Shown here piece by piece: positions 22,811 to 33,653 of a stretch of 64,000 bases of DNA. Made by a program: the position numbers and the translations under genes. Numbering within the stretch: position 1 is the stretch's first letter; every line of letters starts with the position of its first letter. The notes under the pieces were generated by a model that searched no databases, was not told the origin of the DNA, and was given only the letters and a program-made list of their open reading frames with translations. The stretch is from Volvox africanus (Eukaryota > Chlorophyta > Chlorophyceae > Chlamydomonadales > Volvocaceae): assembly GCA_030268105.1 (NCBI GenBank), contig BSDZ01000080.1, positions 434,001 to 498,000 on the forward strand, read 5' to 3'.

Positions 22811-23053
22811 TATTGAGACGTAGACTATCAGACATTAGGAAGCCTGACGTAATAACGAGAAATTATACGTTACATATTATCTGATAGTATAGAAGTCCGA
22901 ATAGTTCGTTCTGGAGTCGGCACATATACTTGTGCGTATAGCACTACAAACAGTACGAACGCGGGTCGATAGCTTACCGCCGAGTACAGCTACAACAGCG
23001 GGATTGTTGCTAGTATGGATCGCTATATCCAACTGATATACCATTTTATAACA
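22811..23053 (-). repeat. Copia 5' LTR
   Basis: 243 bp, about 98% identical to 18321-18563 by eye. Confidence 0.88.
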
Positions 23054-23058
23054 GGGGT
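23054..23058. repeat. Copia target duplication GGGGT, right copy
   Basis: Follows TTATAACA and matches 18316-18320. The restored target reads TTAGGGGTCCCTAA, nearly palindromic. Confidence 0.8.
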
Positions 23059-23059
23059 C

Positions 23060-23098
23060 CCTAACGCGAGCCTAACGCACGAATTCCTTGTTATAGTG
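23060..23098 (-). repeat. CACTA right terminal inverted repeat
   Basis: Reverse complement begins CACTATAACAA and then matches the left end with three mismatches. Confidence 0.85.
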
Positions 23099-23101
23099 GT
23101 C
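23099..23101. repeat. 3-bp target duplication GTC, right copy
   Basis: Matches 14066-14068. Confidence 0.7.
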
Positions 23102-25013
23102 CGTCCATCCACACACATCCACAGCAGGTTACATTGTTCGACGACTTGCGTGCGTGTGTTATGCCTTCGTTGCTTCGACACGTACCTAGGTGCTGTGCAA
23201 GCTGAGCGATTGATTCAAGTACATACTGTTGCTCGCATTTTGTTAATGCCAACAAAACTTGTATGATGATTCGAAGACACGAGCCACGCAGGGTCGTATG
23301 GCCTGGTATTGAAAGGTTTATTAGGCTCTACATCTCTTCCTTCTTTACTTTGATCTGAGCCTATTTGCGCTATCGCTTGCTTGGGATGGATAAACGAAAC
23401 AACAGGATGCGTGATGCATAATGTATGTATACCGCCGTGCCTGACTGCTGGTAGGTGATGAGATAGACATGCAGGGTGAGGCAGGATAATTATTACGTTT
23501 GCGTTGTGAGTCGTCAAATAAAAGTGCAACAAAACCAGCCCTCCATGCGTACATGCATATGGATTATATTAACACCCAAAGCAGATCGAAAGAAATCAGA
23601 GAGAAGGCGTTCATTGCACGGATGGTAGGCGTTCATTGATAAGATAATGTTCCCTGAGTTAAGGACTGCATGACGGAGAGAACTAGCATTTTATAACGAC
23701 AATAACACAAGTACTGTCTTCAGTCCGTCCCTTGCTAGGACTCGTTGTCCGCTGGCTGGGCCGGCTAGCTATCTACTTGCCCCCGCCAGGATAGATAGGA
23801 AAACGGACGATGGAGATACGAGAGGTGTTATTAATAGATACCAGTGCATGCTAAAACCCCATCGGCATAATCCATGTGTACATGGATGGAGTCATGGGGA
23901 ATGAAGGGCGAGGAGGCAGAGGACGATTGCACCGTACCGACGGCCCGTAGCGCTACGATAGTCTCCGAAAGGTTCATATACATCCTCGTGTCACATATCT
24001 TTAAACAAAGAACGTTCGTCAGATCGTATGATTCCGAAAACCTTGGCGTTTCTCGGCAGTTCAAAAACATCGATACGGGAACAAAGTGCCGTCCCTACAG
24101 GTCCCTACCTCCCTCCTCCCTCAATAGACGTGAAAGTTAAGTCAGGAATATGCCACACTATGGTTTTGTTTCAGTAAGATTTCTTAAAGGATTAACATAA
24201 TCGTTATAACAGCGGAATGCAGCTCCCACAACATGGAAACCTGAATCTGTCAACACCCACACTCAATCATTGTAACCTGGGCTATAACGCCCCTTAAACC
24301 CTAACCTTAATTCTTTCTTACCAAGATTGTAGTTTGAAACTATGAAGTAATATGTTTTTGATTTGTCTCCGTACCCCGCTCGCGATGCCGACGCAAGGCA
24401 ACCTCGTACTGCGAAGTTAGCTGCGTATTTTCCAATTATTTTTACGGGTTTAACGGTTAACACTGACTGTAGACAACTATACTAATGTAGGTCCTATCGT
24501 TGAAGGTCGTCAGTGCTGCGAGTAACCATGACTTTAAGGAGGATTGTGATGAGTGGCTTACTTTGGTCCTATACTATTTATGGTCAGCTATTTTAGTTTC
24601 ATTCACTTACAAGCCGCACATGCAAGTGATGATGGTGACGGCTCGTTCCTTACTCGCTTCACAGTCATCAATATTGGCAAGCTCTTAAATATTATAATGA
24701 TATATTAGCTCTTCATCTATTTTAATCGCGACTTCTATCCCGCTAATCACTGTCTTGGAGAATGCAAGTTGCCAACGGTGCGCAATCCGTAGGCCGTCTA
24801 ACGTCGCGATTAATTAGGCTTTACAACATTCGGACACCTGCGTTGTGAGGACCGTCAAATAACCGGGCGTGGAACAGTCCCTGTCAGTATCTTTGTCCAC
24901 GAATCCCAATCGCTTTGTTTCATAGGTTAGAATGCCTCTGGGCCGCCATTCTTGCACCAGTAATACAATCATGCTAACTTTTCATTATTGATTGATGCAT
25001 CCTTATCTTTTAG
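23102..25013. other. Spacer upstream of the orphan gene
   Basis: No convincing coding exon. A strong intron 3' end lies at its right edge: CTAAC at about 24974, a pyrimidine-rich stretch, then TTTTAG at 25008-25013. The downstream gene therefore probably has an upstream exon here. A GTAAGA donor at 24174 is one candidate. Confidence 0.45.
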
Positions 25014-25029
25014 CGTGTGCGTAGGAGTA

Positions 25030-27145
25030 ATGGACGTCGTCCCGGGAGGAATGGCGCCTGGCAACTTTGCAGGTTCAGCGGACCAGATTCAACTGCATGC
25101 TCGAATGGCGGGATCCAGGAACCGCACCTTAAGCAACGGCTTTCCATATGTGGTAGGAATTCCAAGTTTCCGTGTGCATTCGATGCTCATCAGCGCGATT
25201 ATGGATTATCGTCATCCCTTCATGCAGATGCGCATTCCAAGCACTTCTTCTGGAGAGGTTCGACTCGGCTTCGGTGCGGACGTAACAACAGGTATAGCTC
25301 CGACCGGGCCTGGCATTATGCCCGCCCCGGCCGAGCTGCTATCCTCACGCCCAACGTTTACCGACTGCCTTTCGTCCATTGGGTTGCCCGGAGAGGAGTC
25401 CGCAACGTTCATCCCCCTCATAATTGAACCCTACGAGCCCGCGGTTTCCACGGTGCCAGCAACATCCGAGGAACCTGATGTGCCAGTACTAACGACCATA
25501 ACGGGAACCGCCAGCGTGGAGTCGCCGCCCAGCCCGTTGACACCGCCCACAGCGCCCCCCCAGCCATCAAACTCTCCCAACATTTCTCCCATGTCCACAC
25601 CTGCTGGCAAGGCTGCTAGCTCCACGGCCATGTCTGCATCCCCCATCATTGCACCCCGGCCGCCCCCGGGGTCTGCAGTGCAGCGGGTTAACTCGTGCCG
25701 CCGCAACGTCATGCGCCAAATCTCGAATGCTAGCAGCAGCGTCGCCGCCACAGTCGTCGCCGCTGCAGCCGGCGGCGGCGGCGGCAGCAGCAACCCAGCA
25801 CTACCATCAGCACCAAAGACGCCACCGCCAGCGGCGGCCGCTGACTTTCCCTCTTTAATGTTACCGCCGCCATCGCCCGTAAACTGCACCGGAGAGGTAC
25901 TTGTCATGGGGATCGATTCTGCCGCCGTATCTTCGGTCATGGCCATGGCCGTCCCCGGCTGCAGTGGAGGCGGAGGCGGTGGGAACTTCACTGACGGCAA
26001 CAAAGCAACGTCGTCCTTCTTAGACCCCTCAAAGCCTGCCGTACGGCGCTTGCTGCCCCCGCTACTGCGTGCCAGTCAGGCTTTCCACGACAGTGCCACT
26101 ATCATGGACGCCTTACCAGTTGCAGCAGACGACTGCGGCGGCAGTGCAGCGGGTTGTAACCCAGCCCCGCTAACCAGCCGCTGCAGTAGCAGCTTGATTG
26201 TCGGAGGCAGCAACACGGCAAGTCCAGCGGGCGGGGCCAGCGCACTGACTGTCGGCGCCTTGGAAGTCTGGGCTGAGCTGCAGGATGCGACAGCGGCGAC
26301 TATGACGGCTGCAGAATCAGTACCTTTATCCCCGCCGCCGCCACTGCCTGTCGACGTGTACGACTTACCATCTCCACGGGGCCGTCGGGCGCTGCCGCCG
26401 ATGGATCCATTGCGAACGTCAGCGCTTAGCGCGACGGCGGAGGCCATTTCAGAGCTCGACTCATCACCGGCGGACCTGACGCCTGCGACGCAGCCGGAGC
26501 TGTACAACATGGCGAGCCCGCCACGGCCGTTGGATGTCTCTTATGCGTTGCAGTCCGGCGCAGTTTCTGGTGGCGGCGGGCGGCGCAGCGGGACGCAGCG
26601 GCTTCCTTGGGAGTCGGAAGGGCCGCGGACGTGGGGAGTAACGGCCAGTGAAGCAGGCGAAATAGCTCCTGCCGGTGGCGGCGGCGGCGGCGGCAGCGCT
26701 TCTGTCGGCGGGGGCTGCGGCGGCGGCGGTCCGTTGCCTCTCGATATGCCCCGCTTGCGGACTTGGAGCGCGATTACTACCGAAGTACCCTTGACGGCTT
26801 TAACCGGCGGCGGCGGCTTTAGCGGATGTGGCAGCGGCACTAACTGCGGAGGCGCTATCGCTGGCGGTGGGCCTTCGCCCAAAGAAAGACGTGAGTAGTA
26901 CGGGTTTATTTTAGTACGTAATTGTTTGTGGGGCCATGTTATCAGTCACTTGGGGAGCAGGGAAAAGGCGCTCGACAGCCGCCGCCACCATCGCCGTTGC
27001 AGGTCAATTGAATCGCGCGAACTCTACGGGCTTGGCGACCACTCGAATGCCCGTAGTGGCGGCGGCGGTAGCGGCGCCAAACGCGCCGCTGCCGCCAATC
27101 GTAGACCGCGGCGGAATTGACCGCCGCCAGACGACGACCTCCTGA
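25030..27145 (+). CDS. Orphan Gly/Ala/Pro/Ser-rich protein
   Basis: Two exons are modelled: 25030-26890 and 26961-27145. They are joined across a 70-bp intron (GTGAGT...GCAG, phase 1), giving 2046 bp and 681 aa. The first 140 residues are of mixed composition (GFPYVVGIPSFRVH, MDYRHPFMQMRIPS). The rest is long low-complexity sequence with several G and P runs. A basic KERRRKRRS cluster at the splice junction could be a nuclear signal. I recognise no domain. The ATG at 25030 lies 16 bp after a strong 3' splice site with no stop between, so the true start may be in an upstream exon. The long uninterrupted frame with volvocine composition supports a real gene, but the function is unknown. Confidence 0.5.
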
Positions 27146-30100
27146 CACCTCCACCTGAGGTACAGCACCGGAGAGGGCAAAATCGAATCCTGCAATCGTT
27201 CTTAGGCGGCGCCTTAAGACGTGTACGACAATCTCCTGATCAGGCCCCGCAAGAGCACATGGAGACGAAACCCTTGGGGGCGGACCGGGTGGCTCGGGGG
27301 CCTACACGACGCGTTCACGGAAGGCCCTACTGGAAACAGGAACATGAACCAGTACCAGCGATGTGGTAGTTCTGGAGCTCGTCCAAGTCGTACCGTATCA
27401 TTCGAGTTTACTGCCGAGGATGTCCTTGAAATTTTAGAGCTACTGCTCTCTGGATAAGGCCTTCGCCTACCCAGGGCTTCATGGTGATCAGGTTGCCGTA
27501 TTGAATCTTAGGGTTGTGTCGTACATTATATACGGAGTTGGACGTGCACCCATGTCGGAGAGGGTCGGGGGTTGACAACGTATGGAGTGAAAAATACACG
27601 CACACATGCACGCAGGGCGCAGTCGTACATATGCATGCAGGTCTTCCTTAGGGCTTTATCAATTCACACGCAGGACAGAGAGACAGGGAGATGGATGGAT
27701 GGACGGGAAAAGACGAATTATTGGTTGGTTGGTTGATTGGTTACATTAATGAACCCGATCAGTGTCGGGGGCTGTGATGCGACAGCAGGGATCGAGAAAG
27801 GTCCAGTCCTGCAAGTCACAGAGCTTCCATCCAGTACCTGACAACGCCAGCAATGAACGCGTATACAGAGTACTTAACAGTTGGCACATGCACGTACACG
27901 TACACGTACACATACACACACGCCCAGGGAAAACCAGCCCGGGGAAATGGAGACATGGGGATGTGGGGATGTGGGAAAGCACACTCGTCTTATTTTACGT
28001 ACGGCGGATATATGAGGGTAATCTGAATTTCTTTCTGGAATCAGATTAGTGTTGTCTTACCATGCCACGTCACGATGTGGTACGATTCACCGATCCGACC
28101 GCCCGATGCGATGGTTGTGTTGTGATGTGACACGGTATAGTACGGAAAGGGTTATGGCGCGTTTATACGACAAGGAAATTTGGTTATGGTACATACTCTC
28201 GCCCCTTAACGCTGAGACTGCCGCAACAACCGGACGTCTTGTTGACTAGGTTGACGCACAAGGAGGCATGCGGCAGATGCAGATGGAGAGGATGGTGGAG
28301 GTGGCGGAAGAGGAACGGGGGAGGAAGGGGTGTCATACGCACTTGTGTGTGGTACGACACAAAAACAAATCATTGCCAGGGCAGTCGGGGGCAAAGGATG
28401 ACATGAGGAAGGGGAGAGGCGGGGGTAGCATGTGACAAATGGTAGGATGTGACAAATGGTTCTCACCAAACCAAAGAGAGCCGGCACGGTTTCGGAGCTT
28501 CATGAGCGTTACAAAGGCATTTTGAGCGATTTGCGCCTCCGGGGTTTCCTCCCGTTGACTTGCTGTTGACTCACAGGAGAATGTTGTAGACCCAGGGGTC
28601 ACTGCTGTACACAATCCGACAAAGCCGATAAGCCAGGGATGCCTCATCCCGGGGCTCGTGGACTGCCTAGATATCGTAGCTTGCCTTCGCGAGTATGCCC
28701 TAAGAAGATTTCCGTACGGAGATCTTCGGTTGATTGGTGGAGATGAAACATACTTGAAGGAGGTATTTTGTTTGTGTTGGTCATCGTCTGATGGCCTTGG
28801 CCTCATCCTTTCTCCAGAGGTGTATTACCATTTCACGTTGTACTTCCGTAATTTCGTACTGATTTACGAATGCAGATGGTGCACGGCGAAAAGCTGTCGA
28901 AGACTGCTGACGTGATGTGGGCCGGATGGCGGTTAGCCGTTGGCGGTTAATACGGATCACATGGTCATTCGCCATACATCTTAAGAGTACTGAGATCGCA
29001 TTTATTTGACAACCGAGCGCTTTCTATCTCGTCTTGGGAAATTCGCCGTACCTGGCTTTCGAAAGGTGTTATGGCGGTTAGGGTTTGAGAGCTGGACTTT
29101 AACCTGGGAAAGGCGTTAATTGACCTGGCCGTTAGTTGCCGTCGTACTTTCTCCGCTCTTTTGGATCCTATCTATTCCTCCCCGTACATGGCGGTAATGC
29201 GCGTTTACCTGGGAGGCACTGCTGGCGGTGCAGAGTGCTCCGTACATTCGGTACGGTAGGCATATACGGGAAACCTGAGAGACGACGTAACGATAGTTCC
29301 AGAATATCATAGAGTAATGGTATTCATAAATGAGATGTCCCCAATCAGTAGAGGTCTGTATGGATGATGCTGTTGATGCAGGTGCGGGTAGGGCCCCTCC
29401 CTCGTCGTAGTGAGGATATGTGATATGTGCCCAATGCGATGTTTGCTACTGCTCGTCCTTCTATGACGAAAAAGGGGAGAAGAGGGCTTGTTCGGGCTCA
29501 TCAAGAATGAATGGCCCAACGGCCCAACCGCTAACTAACTGACAACTTTGACCTTTCACGTCGTACGTACACTGCAATCGGGCAGCACAAGCTCCGGTGC
29601 AGTACGGCATAGTCGCGATGTGCTGATGTGAAAGGCATCTCTGATGACTCTCACACACTTCGGTTGCATGAGTCGTTGGTGTATAAGGCCCCATGATTGG
29701 CGAACATGGATCGAGATGGCGCCATGGCGCGCTATGTGTCATGACTCCCCCTCCTATTATTGTGCGCCGTTGGATCTAGAAACATTTTCATCTTTGTGGA
29801 TCTAAGCATGTTTATTTCAAGGATCCAGGCATCATCCGTACATCTGAGGATCTGTGTTCCGCCATGACGAACGCAACTGCTGTTCATGTATCCGTACATC
29901 CGATCGTCCGTCCGTTTGACCATCGTTCCAGGGGTTGGTCGTTGTGTACGTTAGATGCGTACTTACATCGATATATCTTGCATGTGAGGACACGGGGACC
30001 TCTCCGGCTAGCGATCGGGCTGCCTTTTTGAAATGCGGTTCGTACGGCGGTCCGTACGGCATTTGGAACCTACCTACCTACCTATCCGCTTACCCCCCGC

Positions 30101-30508
30101 CCCGCCATAACTGTCTACTGAGGAGAGAATGCGTCTTGGTGCTATCCCGCGTGCATTAAAATCCTAATTGAAAGGCCCGTCGTACTAACGAAGATAACCG
30201 CTTGCTCGCATTCGGGCATAGCAATTGCATGTGCGCACGTGCAATGAACACGGCCACTTGTTGTCGTACTTTGCGTACATGTCCTACATTAGTTTATGTT
30301 GTTTTGAAAAGTTGAGCCGGCGCATCCCGTGCCAAAAATGCCCCCGGAGGTCACGGTGAAGGTGACACCCCACACTCTCCACCTCGGTGCCCCTGCCAGG
30401 GAGCGCATGAGCGCGGGTGGGGGAGGAAGGGGATGGGTACGGGTAGTGTTGTTACTACTGCATTGCCGAGAGGGAAGGGGAGAGAGGTGGTTTATAAGGG
30501 GTGAGTGT

Positions 30509-30512
<4 letters not shown>

Positions 30513-30539
<27 letters not shown>
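30513..30539 (+). repeat. GT dinucleotide repeat
   Basis: Uninterrupted GT run in the spacer. Confidence 0.95.
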
Positions 30540-32566
30540 CATGACAGGGTGCTGCCTAAGCACTCGCTCAAGAGGTCACCCAGGTGCACATAATGCACTG
30601 ATCGTATTTGGGTGCTTTCGTGAGTCATATGCCACGTGTTCGTGAGTCCGTACGTACGTACGGCAGGAAGGTGACACGGCTTGACCAAGCTCTGCCGCAT
30701 CCCTTCCATTACTGCCGTAGTTACTAGCAATAGTAAGGCCCAGATAAAGCCTGCAGGCAGGCTACGTGAGAATCCAGTCATACTGTACGACGCCAATGAA
30801 CTGGTTGTTTTAGTTGTGTCTGCTTTGTACGGATGTTCGTATGGCCAACAATTCACTGTGTACCGTTCGGCTATCTCCAACCATGCGTCAAGCTGTACGG
30901 CATAAGCCCCACCCCATAATTACATATGCCGTGCACGTGCTCGAGTTTATATGAACACGATGGTTTGGCTGGGAGCTTGGTTTGGAGGTGGCGTGCGGCA
31001 CATCCTGGTGAATTTGTTCCCCCCTCTGCTTCCACCCAAGTAATCTGCCAGTAGCACAGTGGGGCCTTACGTGATGCCTAACTGTCCCAACCGAACTGCA
31101 TTTGCCTTGCTGCGTCATGTTCGATGCCATGTACGACACTGCCAAGCACATTCATGTTGGCGGTTAAGATGAACGCGCGGTCGTTTATGATTGGCCGCCG
31201 GCTGTACTGGTATGCATGGCACCTCCACCCCGTGTCGAACCGTACGCCCAAACATCGTACCGCTACTGTACCGGCTATGTGGCCGCTGGTGCACTGCGCT
31301 ATAAATTGCTAGGAAGCTGGTATCCCTTCGAATCTACCGTTTTATCACGGCTAATGAAGAGGCACGCTCCATTCCAGATCTGGATCTGGAAAAATAGGTT
31401 ACCGATGGCATTTTACCAACCTATCTACCTATCTATCTATATCCAAGTCCCCATTTCCATGCCGGCAGTATGCCCGTGTGCAGGCGGAGATGTGGATAGG
31501 TACAGTTTTCGCTTGCCCCCCCCGGTCTATCTGATGATCCCCAACGAGCTCACGTTTGCAGCGGGGCCTTATTATCCGTACCCTAATGAAGCAACCTCCA
31601 TGAAGCACGTTTGGCTACAGCCGGGCGCTATACCTGGAATGGCCACCATTATTAGTGGCCATCATTATTGGGGCAAGTGCATCAGCAACATCACCGTTCT
31701 GTGTTCTAAACGCGGCAGGGACAGACAGAGGTACATAAACGTGCGGGGGTGGGGAGGGTTGTATGTGGTTATGTATATGTATGTGTGGATTTGCGTTTGC
31801 GCGTGCATGTGTGTGTGTGTGTCTGTGCACGCAACTATGCTTCATTACGCGTACAGCCGTGTGCGCACCTGCGAAGTTGCGTTTGCCACCACCCGTCAAA
31901 AAACGTGCTGTGGCTTATGACATTTTCGTATTCCTGAAGCGGGTTCTGGATCCATCTGGATCCATGTATATTGATTTTCGTACCTACCCCGGACCAAGCA
32001 TGTCGGGGTGAAAAGCTGTGTGTATGCATGTCTACATGTCTGCTAGATACGTCTTGCACACGTATATGTGCGTGAGAACGAGATGGGGAGGTTACGGCGG
32101 CGCTAGGTCGAAGAGCAGGCTATATGATGGTTACCCCCTGTTTAGTTAGTATGGTTCGTTGGGCAGTTGGATTTGTGTATATTGCGGTTGGCAAAGCTGG
32201 TGAGTGTGCGGAGCCGTTGGCAAAGATGCGTGTGTGCATTGGGCGGGGGAAAGGGCTGGAGCGTTAATGGTGGGCAGATTGCAACGGTTGTGTGTCAGAG
32301 GCTTGCCCTGCCAGACGAGACATGCATTGAACGTGTTTGAACGTGTGTACATCCACGAATGGTGTGCATTCCAATATTGGTTCCTATACGTATATGTTTC
32401 ACGAGCAGACATGCAAGGATGCGCACAAGTGTTGGGGTATGAACACGCATATGTTTTCCATGCTGTCTTAAATGCATTGGGCATTTTAGCTTTATAAAAT
32501 TGTTTACGTAGGCGGTTGGTCAGGGCGGTGCGGAATTGTGTATGTGAATTCTGTGTAATACTGACT

Positions 32567-32613
32567 AGGACAGGACAGGACAGGGCAGCGCGGTGCGGGA
32601 CAGGACAGGACAA
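32567..32613 (+). repeat. GGACA pentamer repeat
   Basis: Tandem AGGACA/GGACA units, interrupted by GGGCAGCGCGGTGC. Confidence 0.85.
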
Positions 32614-33604
32614 GGGTAAAACCTACCTCATGGTTAGGGTGCGCAGCTCATTGAGTCCTGCAATCCGACATGATGCAATCACCCACTTTGCTAGCCAACC
32701 ATCAGACTAGCCAACTACCCAACGACGTACATCACGTAAATGTGACCCGTGTAATTCTGTAGCCCACCGCTCCACACAGGCTGTGATGGCAATGCGGGAA
32801 TACGCTGGGCTGTTTGCCCTTAGCGACTTCGCTTCTGCTCGTCCTAACTGTACATCACTGGCACCGCATGCATGAGTGTGAATGCGCCTTGGTCGCAAGC
32901 AGCAGAGGAGAAACCCCAGCACCCCCCCCCTTCCGCCCCCGCCTTGGGTAACCCTCTCTGACAAAGCTGCTCTCTTTCGGTTGTCAAGATGACGGAAGAT
33001 GACCGACGAATCGGAAGAGGTAGAATAACTGAATCTAAGGCAAGATGAAAACGTTATCTGCTCCCCTGTCACTGCCGTACATGGAACACACACACACACA
33101 CACACGCTTCAGGCTGGGGGCGAGGGGTTGACTTCCAAACACATGATCTGGACAATAAGAACCTAAAAGCCGCGACCAGTCCCAAACCATCAAAATGGCT
33201 TCGGAGCGCACATTTCTTACAAACACGCATATACTAGGCAGTAGGCACCAAATGAAAGTAAGGCCCTTATTTTAGTAGCCTTGTTTTGCATCCGTGTGCA
33301 TATACGCATGTACTTAATTCCCAATTCAACTTCCCGAAAGATCGCCAGCTTCTTCACCGCCATCTGATTCGTTCGCCACCAGCTCCACCTGCACAACCCA
33401 CTCACCCATGCGGGGCCCTCACCTCCCCCCATACCGAAAAATGACCACTTACCGATTACGCACAGGACCAGAAGGAGATATGTGGCCACATACGCGTGTA
33501 TTTCATTATGGGTCACTGGTGCACCGTGTACCTCCATAAATCTGAATTAGCTAACCAGGGTTGCATTCAGAACGAGAACGACTTCCCCTGGGTTGCCAGC
33601 TCCT

Positions 33605-33609
33605 TTACA
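33605..33609 (-). terminator. TGTAA poly(A) candidate for the NFU fusion gene
   Basis: TGTAA, the usual volvocine poly(A) word, lies 45 bp after the stop codon on the coding strand. That distance is short, so a later site may be used. Confidence 0.3.
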
Positions 33610-33653
33610 AATAACCCTAAAACCTCCGACCCCCCCCCCACCCTGTCCCGCCA

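Larger units (their letters stand above)
18321..23053 (-). mobile_element. Ty1/copia LTR retrotransposon, nested and broken
   Basis: A 4733-bp element on the minus strand with two 243-bp LTRs (18321-18563 and 22811-23053) that differ at about five positions. GGGGT duplications flank it. In element order it has the 5' LTR, a tRNA-type primer site, Gag-protease, integrase, reverse transcriptase, RNase H, a purine tract and the 3' LTR. Integrase precedes RT, which defines copia. The single frame is broken twice by one-base shifts and once by an in-frame TGA. It resembles Osser, the copia element reported from Volvox, but I could not compare the sequences. It sits 45 bp from the right end of the CACTA element and so inserted after it. 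Confidence 0.93.
14069..23098. mobile_element. CACTA-family DNA transposon with nested copia insertion
   Basis: The ends are inverted repeats beginning CACTATAACAA on both sides. Each is about 39 bp with three mismatches (14069-14107 and 23060-23098), and 3-bp duplications GTC flank them. Both ends carry dense subterminal GCGTTAGG/CCTAACGC motifs, as is typical of CACTA elements. The span is 9030 bp. Removing the nested copia element and one copy of its duplication leaves about 4.3 kb. No intact transposase is visible, so it is probably non-autonomous or decayed. From general knowledge, Volvox Jordan is a transposon with CACTA-like ends and 3-bp duplications, and this element could be related. 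I could not compare the sequences. Confidence 0.85.
27146..33600. other. 6.5-kb spacer between convergent genes
   Basis: No frame with coding character. It is rich in CGTAC/GTACGG words and contains GT and GGACA simple repeats (30513-30539, about 31755-31830, 32567-32613, 33086-33105). No transposon ends were recognised. The longest plus frame (31216-31920) runs through a GT repeat and is rejected. Confidence 0.5.

Noticed and set aside
25431..26003. 190-codon antisense frame within the orphan gene
   Set aside because: It mirrors GC-rich codons of the sense strand (Gly/Pro/Ala repeats). Similar shadows at 49913-50485 and 54936-55352 were dropped for the same reason.
31216..31920. 234-codon plus-strand open frame in the large spacer
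   Set aside because: It runs into a GT-rich repeat coding for Val/Cys/Met runs, has no splice partners or domain, and lies in noncoding-looking DNA.
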